NCBI GenBank assembly: GCA_949130485.1
Contig: OX422184.1
Span: forward strand, 16,764,324-16,828,323
Origin: Agelas oroides
Lineage: Eukaryota; Porifera; Demospongiae; Agelasida; Agelasidae
Reading direction: 5' to 3'
Length of the DNA: 64,000 nucleotides
Positions within the stretch are counted from its first letter, which is position 1. The number at the start of each line of letters is the position of its first letter. The position numbers were made by a program, and so were the translations under genes. The notes under the pieces were generated by a model that searched no databases, was not told the DNA's origin, and saw only the letters and a program-made list of their open reading frames with translations. This document shows, one piece after another, positions 1-11,930 of this stretch.

Positions 1-269
1 GGAAGAGTACGCTGCTATTTTATTTGTACTGACAATTAAGAAGATTGAAAGACAAGAAGATGGAAAGACAAAAACAAATTGATTTTGTGCATATTCAATG
101 AAAACTCGAGTGCTTGCCTGTGTGCATTATAAAGGCTGCTAATAAGACACGTACTCTCAGTACCTAGCTAATACAGTATCACTGTGCCAGTCGATTTCAT
201 GCAGAGGCAAAACAACAAAGATGCTCAACACAACAAATCTTGTATATCATAAAAGGAATGTAAATATTG

Positions 270-663
270 TATAGCGCTAAATTTTCTAGGGTCTAAATTT
301 TCGCGAATAGCAGTTTTAGAACATTTCGTTGAAATAATTTCGCGAATTCGCTGTCTAAACCACGCGCATGCCGCGAAGGTAATGTACTATGGGCGTGGCA
401 TACAAGCACGGTCACACCGTCGTCCGCTTGAGCTCGCAGCTGTCAGCATGGCAGTGCCTACTTCGAAGGTATATACCTCTTTGGAGAGCGTCCCTTGAGG
501 ATTCGACAGCATAGTCCCGGGATGTTGTCCATCGAATCTCTTGCAGTCAGAGCGTGAAAACTGTGGTTCACGCGTCAAAAATTTTCGTTGAAATAATTTC
601 GCCAACGGTTGAAAATTCGCGAAATTCGCAAAATTAAAGAACCGCGAAATCTTAGCGCTATAC
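270..663. mobile_element. TIR element (MITE) with TA target site
   Basis: Both ends carry the same inverted terminus: TATAGCGCTAA at about 270-280 and its complement TTAGCGCTATA at about 652-662. The dinucleotide TA at each edge suits a Tc1/mariner-type target duplication. Near each end are TTTCGCGAA-like motifs, also in opposite orientation. No transposase is visible, so this is a non-autonomous element. The superfamily call depends on the TA duplication only. Confidence 0.6.
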
Positions 664-1295
664 TAAAGAAGTGCTACAAGAGAACGAAGGAAAAGGCAAG
701 TAGTTCAAGTAGCAGCAAACAGCTAACACTTCAAGAAAGCTTAGACAAACAAAACAAAGGGGACATCAATTATCCTAGTGCCCAACATATTCACACCAGG
801 ATAGGTACAACTGCAAAAATGGATTACAAATTTAAGTGGAAGCTTCAAACTTCAAGTTGGCTCCTGCATATATGAAAAGAGGGTTCTCTGTTACCAACTT
901 TGTAACAAATTTGTTATCGATATCGGCCTATATCAGCCCCATTTTATCGGTTATCAGAATATCTGCTAAAACCTATATCGATGCATCTTACAGTTAGCCA
1001 TAGACATTTCTGTCTCACCTAGGGGAGTGACCAGCCACAAAAATGGAAACAGGTAGCAAAACAAATAGTATCCACTGTATCTGATCGAGGAGATATGGTA
1101 TATATGGTCAAAGGATCACATGCTGTAAATGCAGCAAACTAATAATTTATAATTATATAATTTCATCATAATATAATGTGATATCTGTCTTCATGCACTT
1201 CCTGCAACACCAGCAAACTATGAAACATAATTACAGTCTAAAGCTGCAATCGTTCACTATGCATTTACCATTACACTGTGCCATTTTATCTGCAG
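664..1295. other. Stretch without recognised gene
   Basis: This stretch contains an open frame with a serine run (about 700-720) that weakly recalls the N-terminal linker of hAT transposases. It also holds a TATCGGTTATCGG-like repeat around 915-985, typical of repeat debris. I see no convincing exon. Any first exon of the gene that uses the transmembrane exon at 1296 may lie here or outside the window. Confidence 0.3.
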
Positions 1296-1442
1296 ATTGT
1301 GACCACAGTGAACTTCTTTTGGATCACTGGCACCATCTTGATAGCAGCGCTCATGATGTCTACAGTTTTTGGCTTCAACCTACTTAGTAGGGTTTACCAG
1401 CAGGTGCTATATTGGGTGAGAGGAGCAAAATACATGGAGGAG
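1296..1442 (+). CDS. Transmembrane exon (copy 1), probably 5' exon of the NLR gene
   Basis: This is a 147-nt open exon of 49 codons. It is bounded by a TTTTATCTGCAG acceptor and a GAG|GTGAGA donor, both phase 0. It encodes one hydrophobic segment (about residues 8-30, FFWITGTILIAALMMS...) followed by a basic stretch (YWVRGAK), which by the positive-inside rule puts the C-terminal side in the cytoplasm. A second copy at 16158-16313 keeps the same splice sites, phase and sequence pattern, which argues strongly for a real coding exon. Its phase fits the DEATH-NACHT exon that opens at 4065. The intron of about 2.6 kb is filled by a nested transposon pair. The exon supplying the N-terminal or extracellular part is not identified. 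Confidence 0.55.
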
Positions 1443-2925
1443 GTGAGATGGAACACACACCACTCTAGCTTGCATGGGATAAACAGGATTTGTTTACACT
1501 CTTTGTTAGTGCACAAGAAACCAAGTGCTATCATAGACCCCTGCTTCAGGCACTTATAATAATGCTACAGAAGAATGTTAAGAAAGATATTCAAAGGGTC
1601 TACTTCTTCCCACTGAGAAATAATAGACCAATGTTTACTAAAATAGTCACCTTTCTCAAGCGTATACTTAAGCTTGAGACAGGCTCTGCCATTCTCTCAT
1701 CTGCGGGCAACCTGGCTGGTTTGTCTTGCATAGGCTGTGCATGAGCTAGAGGTTGCCATACATACTATAAACAAAGCTACTCAATTTCACCCTTAAAATA
1801 TTCACATGCAGCTAGCTAGCATCAATCATTGTTTCCTGTTACATCTACCACTGGATGAGCAGACCTTGAGACAGTACATTTGTTTCTCACCCCAAAAAGA
1901 GTCCTGCTCCTCCTGTGAATTTAAATTTTCCCATACAAAGCACTCCCCATGTGTTATACTAACCAAGAATATGGAGTTTTTTAATGGCTCCAGCAATGAT
2001 TTTACTCTCAGAAGCCCATTAGAATGCATCTTTTCATATGTAGCAATATCAATCTTCCAAAACTTACAGAAGGTGAAATCGATTTCCCAAAAGTCCTGTT
2101 CCAAAAGTCCTGTTGGTAGCCACAGAAACACTTCTCTCACTTCATACAGCTTGTAGCTGTTCCCTCTTAAGGATGATACCCTTAAGTACAACAGAAGATG
2201 TTCCCGCAAATTGCCTATTGGAAAAGCAATCTCTCTTGATTAACTAAACGAAGCACATACGCATGGTTTGTTTACATACGTAATTTGATGAATTTCCTAC
2301 AAGCCTAGGGATATTACTCGCATGCCCAAACAGTAAGTACCAAGCATCTCTTCGAGGGGGAGAGGCCTGGGAACGAAGAAACACATCTTGCTAAATGTGC
2401 CTTCTTTGTTTCAAAGCATTTTAGCAGCCTGACACGTCATAGAAGGCTATAGTATATGTAGACCCCCACTACACCTAAGTTGAGCAAAACTGAAGACATT
2501 CTCACCTCATGGCTACTGGAAATTGGTTGCTCCTAAATCTTGTTATACTCAAACAGGCTTGTGATATGCACATGCATGCATCATGCTATCGTACAGAACC
2601 TATCTTACATAGACTATCTTTGCTAGAGAACAGTCTTTTGACAACTACGTGCCAGCCAGGCTTGTAGCATTTCAACCTGCCTGAAAATCATTACTATTGA
2701 CTCCAGTTAGCTTGACAGGCATAATAAGCCACTTAACCCTTTTCAACACAGATAAAGAAAGGAACTCAAAGTATTACTTAGACCCACTGAAGTAATTGGA
2801 CTTGAAAGTGCCACTAATGAAATGGGCATATAGCAACCCTCTGTTGATTTTGATTCCAATTAATTTTCTGCATGCATGGAAAGACCAACAAGGCAACAAT
2901 GCCACATGATCACATGTCCTCACAG
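1443..2925. other. Putative intron, no recognised coding exon
   Basis: The first part is weakly similar to the sequence just after the second transmembrane exon at 16314, consistent with one segmental duplication. A 127-codon open frame runs on the - strand at 1826-2209 and overlaps a + strand open frame. I recognise neither, and no splice context supports them. A fragment GGCCTGGGAACGAAG near 2363 resembles the termini of the 9-bp-duplication MITE family found elsewhere in the window. Confidence 0.3.
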
Positions 2926-3910
2926 TAGTGTTGTTTTAGTAAAGAGCTTATACTTTTATAATTAGCTTAGTTGTAGTTAGTTTTTAGATTCTGAAGATAA
3001 TATTGGCTTAGTTAACTCTTTGCACGCGGAAATGGTTTGTACATTACTGTTTATTAACGCGGAAATTAATGTTATCAGTCTGAGGTCAAAGTGGCAAGCG
3101 TTGCCTAGCACGGCCCTGGGCAGTCCCAGTGGGCTGATTTGCATAGACAGCGTGTAACTAGGCTGGACTAGTTTATCTAAATAGCTGATCAGTGCTAGGT
3201 AAGCAATTTGTACTTGTTTGAAGCCATTATCTGCGGCTTTACATCGTAGCTGACCAGCGATTCGAAACGGCGCCGATTTTCTCACTTGTCACCTACAGCC
3301 TTGACAGATTCAGCCGATTTCCAAGTTATCTAAAGGTAGTACTCCAACCTTGAGTGAAAACTGGAGGCCGTTTGCTCCCCGTGTTGAAGAGAAAGCTTCG
3401 TGTTTAACAGCCCTTGGTCAAATTCACGATCACTCACGAACTAGCACCGCCCCTTCCTGCCTTTTATGAGATCAACGTAAGTGCAAAAGGTGTGGCCTAG
3501 ACTTATTACTACTCAATAGACAGGGATTTACCCTAACTTCTTGTTTGGCTTTACTATTGCGCGGTTCTGCTTTTCCCAAGATCCCGTGCAGATTTATGTG
3601 CACTTCGCGTAGGCTAAATTAATCACGTATGCATATAAATCTGCACTTCGCGTGCAAAGAGTTAAGTCTGAATCTCCAGTTTTAACAGTTGTTTTAGTTT
3701 CTATTACTAAAACTCCAATGCCCTTACTAAAAGGTATTTAGTTATAGTTATCAGTGGAAAAAAGGTAGTTTCTTTTTGGTATAGTTCTGGAGTCTTATTG
3801 GATCTTTTAGTTTAGTTTAGTTGCACTTTTCAGTTTGCCAGGTAATTTTACTTAGTGATTAACTAAAAGTTCCAAAAGGGCATTAGGTACAGTTAAATAA
3901 AACAACACTA
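2926..3910. mobile_element. hAT-like non-autonomous element, host of a nested insertion
   Basis: The ends are inverted: TAGTGTTGTTTTA at 2926 and TAAAACAACACTA ending at 3910. The flanks CCTCACAG and CCTCATAA match at 6 of 8 positions, compatible with a decayed 8-bp hAT duplication. The subterminal DNA is rich in TTTAGTTTAGTT and ACTAAAAG motifs, as is 33078-33360, which looks like a second partial copy of the family. The centre is occupied by a piggyBac-like insertion at 3012-3665. No transposase is visible. Confidence 0.5.
3012..3665. mobile_element. piggyBac-like non-autonomous element with TTAA duplication
   Basis: TTAA occurs at 3012-3015 and again at 3662-3665. Immediately inside are perfect inverted termini: CTCTTTGCACGCG at 3016 and CGCGTGCAAAGAG ending at 3661. 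A subterminal motif CTGCACTTCGCG, with a variant near 3595, repeats near the right end. A TTAA duplication is the hallmark of piggyBac insertion. No DDD transposase frame is present, so the element depended on another copy. It sits inside the hAT-like element at 2926-3910. Confidence 0.7.
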
Positions 3911-4064
3911 CCTCATAAATTAATTGATTATTCTGTTGGTAGTATATCCCCCTCGATCTAGCACTGTTATGAAACTATGCTTATAACTTACAAAATTGCT
4001 AGGTAGACAATTCAATTGCTCACAAGGTTGACCATCATCATCCTCCCACTGGCCCTTGATATAG

Positions 4065-6917
4065 GTACTGCTTGAAAGAAGTACAAATGAATTTCACGAA
4101 GGGACAAGGCTTGGTTTAGATGATCTTAAACTTGTGCAAGAAACTCTATTTGATGCTGACAGGAAATGGCATAACATTGGTCTTCGGTTAGGTTTGTCTA
4201 AAGCAGATTTAAGTCGTATTGGTGCTAATTACAAGATACAACAAGAACGTCTCCGTGAAACACTCATACTTTGGCTCAGAGGAGTTGACCCTGTACCAAC
4301 TTGGAAGAGCTTGGTAGATGCCCTCGAAAATCGCAGTGTGAAGGAACACCAGTTAGCAAAGTTTGTTAAGGAGAACTATTGTGATGTCAAAGTAAAATAT
4401 TCAGATTATCTCAGATGCCTGTATCGAAACCTTGCACCTGTACGAATGCTCCAATGGCCTGAATTACCTCACTATGAGTTTGTCACACTTGCTATGATCA
4501 AACGAGGAAGGCTTGTGCTTGGTAAAAAGATAGACAAGTTTGAGCAATACACTCTCCACGGAAACATTGATGATATTTTGCGTCACAAAGAAGTGATTAA
4601 TTTGGAATGTATTTTTGACAAAACTGAGTTAGAACGCAAAGTGATTCTGATCGAGGGAGCACCTGGAGCTGGAAAAACAATGTTGGTCTGGCACATATGT
4701 CGGGAATGGGGAAGAAAGAAACTCTTTACCCAGTTTTCCATAATTGTTCTTGTTACTCTACGTGACCCAGCAGTTCAGGGGGCCAAGTCTCTTACTGATG
4801 TGCTGTCACTTACTTGTGTAAATCAACGAGATACACAGAGGATAGCTTCAAAGATGAAAAAAAGTCGTGGAAGAGGTATCCTTTTTCTACTTGATGGATG
4901 GGATGAGCTTCCAGATGAACAGAAACAGTCTCAAACATTCCTATTTCGTGAACTCATTGAGAGGCCTGAAAAGCATTCTCTGGATGAGGCTGCCATCATT
5001 GTTACTTCTCGCCCAGTGTCATCTGGTGACTTGCGAAAATTTGTGTCATTGAGAATTGAGATTGTTGGTTTCAGTTCTTCCAGTATCAAAAAGTATTTTG
5101 AAACATGTCTGGAGTCTGAAGAACAACTTGACGACCTGCTTCGTACTGTTGAAGATAACCCACTTATAGAAAGCATATGCTATCTACCTCTAAATGCTGC
5201 AATTGTTGTTTATCTCTTCTTTGCTTGTGGCTATACTTTACCCAACACTTACCATGAACTTTTCCAACTACTTGCCTACCACTGCATTATTTGTTATGCA
5301 GAAAAAAATGGTCTTAATATGGAGTGCAAACAGTCCTCATTTGAGGATTTACCTGAGGAGATCAGGAAGCCATTTGAACAAATCTGTAAATTGGCATATC
5401 TTGCTACAAAGGAGAATGAGATTACTTTTACATCTGATTCCCTGCGTAACTTTGAGGTCACAGAGACACTAAACCATTTAGGATTAATGCAATCTGTGAA
5501 AAGCTTGCTTACACATGGTGAAAGAATAACATACCACTTCCTGCATCTATCTCTTCAAGAACTCCTGGCTGCATATCACATTTCCAAAATGACACCGGAT
5601 AGTCAAGTCAATGTATTCAAAGAAGTGCTTAGTGAACCTCGGTTTACTGCTGTTTTTGGATTTTACGCAGGGTTTACAAAATTAAAAAACAAAGGAATTC
5701 GGAGTGTTGTAGCTGGAATTATACAAAGAGAAAGACGCAAGTCAGAAGATAAGACTCTCCTAGTGTCTCTTATGAATTGGCTTTATGAGGCTCAGGACCT
5801 AGAATTGTGTGACTTTGTTCAGGGAGAGCTGATTAGAGACCAGAGTGGAAAAGTAAATGGAGGAAATAGAGTACTAGATCTGAGCTACACAAGTCTCAGA
5901 CCATCTGATGCACTGTCAGTTGGATACTTTCTATCCACTGTAGGCACCGCAGTGGGAAGGTGCTTTTATGCCAATCTTTCTTGCTGTTCAATTCAAGATC
6001 ACCACATCGAATTTTTGGTGAGAGGTTTATCACATCATCAGCCAAGAAAGAATAAAGCACATGTTGAAATGAACTTATCTGTAAACAATATTCATGCTGA
6101 AGGGTTGAAATATATCACTGGCTTTCTACAGAAATCAACAAAAATCAAAGCACTCAACCTTGGGAGAAATAAATTGTCTCACTCTAATGTACTTCTGCTA
6201 ATGAAAACCTTAACAGACAACTCATCACTCACCAAATTAGATATATCACAATGTTCACTACATTTTACAGGAGAAGTTGGAGAGTCTTTGAAAACTATGC
6301 TAAAAGGAAATAAGTCACTCTTCTCTTTAGACATCAGCTACTCTAGAATATCCTGTGACTGTATTGCAGATGGTTTGGTACACAACAGTGGACTCAAAAC
6401 ACTTCTCATGAAGTATTGTAGTATTACAGCTGAAGGAATGAGACAGATATCAGGAGCAATACAACAAAGTAAACTTGAAGAATTATCAATTGGTCCATTA
6501 GAGGATGACTGTATAGAACCATTAACAAATGCACTAACCAGCTTAAGATCTTTGACATTGAGAGGCACAAAAGTCACTGACAAAGGATTGCAAATACTTG
6601 GTGATGCTTTGCAAGATAACAATTTACTACTTGAGTTAAGCCTATTTGATTTTAAAAGTGTTACCAGTGAAGGTATTAAAATTTTAGGAGAACAGCTAAA
6701 GAGAAATCAAACACTCAAGGTATTAGGGTTAAGACTCATTGGCCGTATCACAACTGATAGCCTAAAGTATTTCGTGATGTGCTTGCAACAGAACTCTACT
6801 CTTAAAGTACTGGCACTTTTAGAGAAGCACGTAGCAGAAGTTGAAGAAACTGTGTGTAACATCAACAAAAGAAGACAGCTTCCACTGAAACTGGAATCTT
6901 TTGGAAATCTACATATG
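4065..6917 (+). CDS. NOD-like receptor: DEATH, NACHT and LRR exon
   Basis: This single exon of 951 codons encodes the signalling core of an NLR-type innate immune sensor. Its order is a DEATH domain (4101-4390), a linker, a NACHT NTPase and about 11-12 ribonuclease-inhibitor-type leucine-rich repeats (5870-6830). The NACHT domain shows Walker A GAPGAGKT at 4656-4679, Walker B LFLLDGWDEL at about 4876-4908 and an IIVTSRP sensor-like motif near 4990. The frame opens at 4065 after a TAG acceptor and has no usable ATG. GTG at 4134 is an internal codon, so a 5' exon is required, and the transmembrane exon at 1296-1442 is phase-compatible. The exon ends at an ATG|GTAAGC donor; without splicing, the frame stops about 8 codons later. 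The Ig exon at 8977 is the next phase-compatible exon. No frameshifts or stops interrupt the exon, so it looks functional. The domain calls are firm; the full gene structure is inferred. Confidence 0.9.
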
Positions 6918-8976
6918 GTAAGCTACTTATTTATTATTAGATGAATGCATACATTGGGGGGGGCAAGCCTGATGAGTGCTAGTCTTGCAAGCCAAACCTA
7001 CTCTTGTGGCCTGCAAGACTAATTGTGCATAAAATACCCTTGCCTGCTCTCCCTACCAGCTTTGGACACCTCTACCCTCTTTGAGTATTGTGCCTGAATT
7101 TAATTGTCATGCATAATTATCCTTATGCAAGACAGCTTAAAGAAAGCTATATGCCACCGTCTGTGAGAAGAGAGGAAATTCAATTGACAATGTTTGCCAC
7201 ACCCAGTTAAATTACAACATTGCAAGCAGCTAGCGACACTCACGTTTCAGGTTTTACAAAAAGACCTTGTCTTTTCCAGCCTTTTCTCACACTTAGCATG
7301 CAGGCTCATGCTCATTGCCATTGAATATTTCGATTGTGGCACACACATGTTTAAGTAGATAAGATTTGTGGTATATGGACCATACACAGCCCACAGAGTT
7401 TACATTGCTTTCCACAAATGTCTCATGTTTGTGCTCCATTAATCTGACAACACATGATTGCCGAACGCCTTAGCACGAGGCCTAGTACTAATCCAGCAGT
7501 GTCTGTTCTCGGTTGGCTGGATGTGGCTTATATAAATACGTGTGCAAACATCCATCATGCTTTGAAATGCAGTTTGGAACATTAGTTGCGTACACTTATG
7601 TAAGTTTATCGTTCCAGCACTGCAGCGGCGCTAGTGGTCTCATTGTTTTGTACCGTGTCAGCGACTTGCAAGACCAAGAAAGCGAAGGCAGAAAGCTATA
7701 CAGAGTGAAACAAAAACACAGAAGCTCGAGGAAGTGGAGTCTGCAAGGGGCCAGCAGAGAGCTGGTGAATTTACTACACCTTTCCATTTTGGCACTAGGC
7801 AATGGCTGCAACACCTGGCTAACATCTGCAAACTCCTCAAAAGTATGCTTGGTTCACAGCTCAAGCTCTGTCATCCTCAGTCTTTGACCACACCTATGTA
7901 TATGCCTTGCATGTGCGAAGCTCACTCTGTACATGCATACAGCTGTTATATGATACTGTAAGTGCTTTGTTCTTTTACCTTAATAGGATATATTACTAGA
8001 AAGTGGTTTGCTGCATGTCCTCTTTTCTCCACTAGCCATTCTCTTTCTGCTCCCATTTGCTTAGTGTTTATACTATAGCTAGATGAAATACTGCAATCTG
8101 ATTGGTCCATTACAGGTAGTTTAAATCACCTGTAACTTCAACTTGTACAAGCTGTGATTCAACTTGTACCATCTGTAACTGAAAATGCATTATATTACCA
8201 TGAAACGCTACAATTATAACAGCCGGTTCACTTACAGTTTGTGTACACTAAGTGCTTAGCTCGTTGCTATTTTTAGCAGAAGTATGGATCCACATAGGCC
8301 ATGGTCACAGGCTCTGAAGATGTAGATAGCACTGAATAAAGCCCTTGGCTGGACAATGGTGGTCTTGAGCTTGATTGCTTACAGGGAGTTCACCTAGTTT
8401 CAATGAGAGCCTGAGGTAGACACCATTCAAGAAAGCACTACTTTACTGTCATACGGTTTGACAGATCGCACATTTAGTAAGACCTTCATGATGTTTTTTA
8501 ATGTGAATTCCGATCATTACTGAGCAAGTATATAGAAAGTTGAGCCGTTGCAAAGTAACAGTCATGCAGCGAATAGCTTGAAGAGAGCTCACTCACTGAG
8601 AATTTGAGCTGTAGCCATTACTAGGCAGTTTTGTTGCTAACAAGGGGAATGATATGATTGGCTATAGTATAAGTACCTTATATGATGGAACCCTTGGGGC
8701 CTATGGGATTTAGATTCCCTTGGAAAAATCATAAACACCTTTGCACTTAGTGCACAGGTGTTTATGTAGGTTTCCGCGGGGCTCTAAATTCCGTACACCC
8801 TCAGTTTCATTGCATAACCTATACATATTAGTCCATAGTTATTTTTGTGTATATATATAATTATTATATATATATATATATAAGCCAATACAAGAAGCTA
8901 CTAATTATTTATTCCATTACCAATAATATTATTAATTAATTATTATTATACTAATTATTTATTCCATTACTAATAG
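6918..8976. other. Putative intron of the NLR gene
   Basis: This is AT-rich and contains no exon I can defend. It includes an open frame at 7513-7961 that is readable in two frames and has no clear splice sites. An imperfect palindrome around an ATAAACACC...GGTGTTTAT core lies near 8699-8793, probably a short MITE. An (AT)n stretch lies at 8850-8882, followed by a short duplicated segment (TACTAATTATTTATTCCATTAC) just before the Ig exon. Confidence 0.35.
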
Positions 8977-10130
8977 CCAATCATGATGATGGAGCCAGAA
9001 AGTCTGTCAGTGGTGGCTGGAACTACAGCAGTGTTCAGAGTGAAAGCGACAGGAGGTGGCCTTCAATTCCAGTGGCAGAAGAATCACATTGATCTGTGTG
9101 AAGATGGCAGACATTGTAACACTGACACTGACACTCTAAGCATTGCAGAGGTGGAGAAACATGATGAAGGTCTCTACAGATGCCTTGTAGAGAACGATGT
9201 AGGGAGACAGTTTTCTGCTGAGGCTTTTCTTACTATCAGTAAGTATACATGCTATGTTTGGGGGTTGACTGTAGATATTCATTTTGTTGGTCTAGTGGTA
9301 CAACTGGTTGGTATCAAAACATATTGTGACTGTTGAATAAATAAATAATTGTTGTTCAACACAAATAGAGAAAACTGTGGTTATATCCTCCGTACTAGGT
9401 ACTTAATGGGATTAGGGAACTAAAATTTCAGAACCTTATGAACACTTGTATTGTGCTACTTGCATACAGTATGATTGACAAACACTACAGTATAAATTTT
9501 AAAAAATGAACGATTATGGTATTCTCTGTATCCAGTAAGTTACTCAGTTTCTTTAGTTTTCTACCTACAGAATAAATGCAACTCATTAGTTTATGACTTA
9601 GTACAAAGCAGTATTCATGGCAGGTATCACTTGCACACAGCATTAATGGATGATTTGTGTGAGATCCTAAATTATTGTCCAATGAGTGGCCAGCAGTATG
9701 AAAAGTCAGTATAATATGTTTTAGCCTAAAGCTTTCTACTAATTATGCGACTTTGTACTAAGATATCTTTGGCAGAAACTATTCTCTTTTCCATGAATCA
9801 GATGTCCCTCCAACATTTCCAACAACTGCCATTTATAAAAGTGAGTACTGCAATTTATAACAGCTTGCAAGCTACTGTTTTGAAATCAGCATTTGAACTC
9901 TAACTGGAAGTGTACAACACTGTTACAGTAAGATTGATATGGAGCAGTGATCTCTTAAGTCCTAGCTAGATACAGGTATATAGCTAGCTACCACAGCTGC
10001 TACCACCCTTTGTTTCACTGCAGCTGGGTTGGATGAAGTGACAATTAAAGACCAGATGGAAGTTGTGGAGACAGTTGACCAGAACGTTCAAGCTCGACAA
10101 ACAGCAAAGCAGCAAGATACCACCTTGTAG
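8977..10130 (+). CDS. Ig-like domain exon plus two C-terminal exons, probably the 3' end of the NLR gene
   Basis: Three exons join in frame: 8977-9238, 9802-9840 and 10024-10130, with GT-AG introns and phases 1 and 1, ending at a TAG at 10128-10130. Exon 1 encodes an I-set-type Ig domain with the C-strand tryptophan (FQWQKN) and the DEGLYRC motif of the F strand. The usual B-strand cysteine is replaced by valine (AVFRVKAT), so the canonical disulfide cannot form, as in intracellular Ig domains. The tail is polar and acidic (VTIKDQMEVVETVDQNVQ). The first exon starts in phase 0, matching the donor at 6917, and no start codon or signal peptide precedes it. I therefore read it as the end of the NLR transcript. 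A separate gene with a 5' exon hidden in 6.9-8.9 kb remains possible. Confidence 0.6.
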
Positions 10131-11474
10131 GTAATCCAGAAGCTTGTATGTGCTCTACTGCTTCATACACAGTTTTGTTTTTTGTTAAGAGTTGAACACT
10201 GCCATTTTGACTATCACGTTTTAGCAATTCATTATATACTAATATTTCTAGCTGTACAGTAGGTGTACCTATGAAAGTGATTGTACTTACAAAGATGCGT
10301 CTACCAAACTTTTAGTTAAAAAAGACATTGTTCTTGACTAAATAATATATGCTTATTCAAAGAATCTGGCTAAGTTTACTGCTCTAGGATGGATTTACTG
10401 CATGCATTGATAGAATTAGCCTGATAAGTAAGTTTTGAAATAGTTATACGAACAAAACTTATCCTGGGATTTTTGGAATGGGTCTGAAACTATATGACAC
10501 AATGAGCACTGCTGTAGTGCAGCACTTATCTCCACAATGGCTGTGGTAGCATCCAATGCAGTGATTGACAACACCAGACCTCTCACAGATTTATCAGGAG
10601 TCTTATGATTTTAAGAAGGAGACTATGACTTTGTGTTAAAGACACTAATCAACTACCGACCTCTTGCCTCCAGAAACAAAAAAATGCAGTCTATAGGATT
10701 GAGACTATGTATTGTATCAAAACGTTTCAATGGACATTCATTCCAATTACCATCATGAACAGATGTAATAATTGTCACTAGTTGACTATCAAACAAGGTG
10801 TGACTCACACTTGTCAACTTTTTGCGAGTTCAAAGCAATGGCTTCTCATTTTCACTTCCAAAATGACGGACCTAAACAGCAGTGTAATTTGATTCGATGT
10901 GATGGGTTAGTTTAAAACGTGTTAATTAGGCTAAATGTCCCCTAACTTTCTGATAGGTGGAAACACAGAATTTTGCCTACTGCTGAAGATGGTTGTTCCA
11001 TGAGTCTAAGCCGCATTAGCAAAGTTGTGCAAGTGAAGTCAGTGAGACCAGACTAGTCACACTTGAGGCAGCCTCAGACTCGAAATTGTTGATAATTGAT
11101 TGGACATTCTGCAAAGGGTGTGGCTTGCAGGACTAAAATGACCTCAGAAGTGATCCCATTGAGACCACACCCACCTAGCTAATGCAGCATGCTGTGTGTA
11201 CACAGTACAACACAGTCTCAAGGCTATTGAAGTGGAAAGGTTCAATCCTTGTGTACACTTGCTGTAACTATCCAGGCTTGGTGGGGAGACATTTACCATA
11301 GTACAAGTGCACAACCCTTCAGCGTATCATCATGTAGCTACGCTTTGATAGTGTAGTTTGTTTACAGTGTACATTAACCACCACTTGGAAGAAAGTTGGT
11401 GTCCTGATCATGACTAATGTGCATAAAGTAGTTCCTCATCACCACAGTTGGTGGCTAGAACCCAATTTTTTCAT
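10131..11474. other. Intergenic, no recognised feature
   Basis: No convincing exon, inverted termini or long repeat was found. Several stretches (for example around 10500-10900) read as ordinary AT-rich spacer with stops in all frames. Confidence 0.3.
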
Positions 11475-11773
11475 ACTGGATTCAGTGGCGGATCTAAGGT
11501 AGGGCCTGGTAGGGCCTAGGCCCTACCAACTGCTGCAAGTGCCCTACCAACTGGAGCCCTACCGTCCGGCTTTCTCACTTACTGGAGCTACACAACCGCC
11601 AGTGTAACAGTGCTGTACGTACGTAGCTTCATTCGAGCAACCGCCAGGCACGCTGGGCTTCTCTTCGTCTACTGAGTGTCTACAAACCACGCCTACCCAA
11701 GTACATGTCTCGTTCCCAGTCTGTACTTGTGCCCTACCAACTGTCAGCTTCTAGCTACGCCACTGACTGGATT
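11475..11773. mobile_element. hAT MITE with perfect 8-bp target duplication
   Basis: The element spans 11483-11765 (283 bp). It begins CAGTGGCGGATCT and ends AGCTACGCCACTG, imperfect inverted termini of hAT type. It is flanked by a perfect 8-bp direct repeat ACTGGATT at 11475-11482 and 11766-11773, the size hAT transposases generate. The GCCCTACC motif recurs inside. No coding capacity. The perfect duplication suggests a relatively recent insertion. Confidence 0.85.
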
Positions 11774-11930
11774 TTGTTTTGCAGGTTTGAGTGCTGCAGT
11801 GCATTTTGACCTCAACTAACTTGGCAAGGTTCCCAGCCAACTGTTAGCATTTGTCTCACAAGGTTGGGTGAAATTACCGAAATGTAGATGACAGGTATAT
11901 ATCTTTTTGAATATCAAGCACCAAAAGTTA

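Noticed and set aside
1826..2209. 127-codon minus-strand open frame as a gene
   Set aside because: No recognisable motif, no splice or promoter evidence, and an equally long frame overlaps on the other strand.
4134..4136. GTG at 4134 as translation start of the NLR
   Set aside because: A eukaryotic gene would not be expected to start at GTG. The frame is open back to 4065 behind an AG, so this is an internal codon of an exon.
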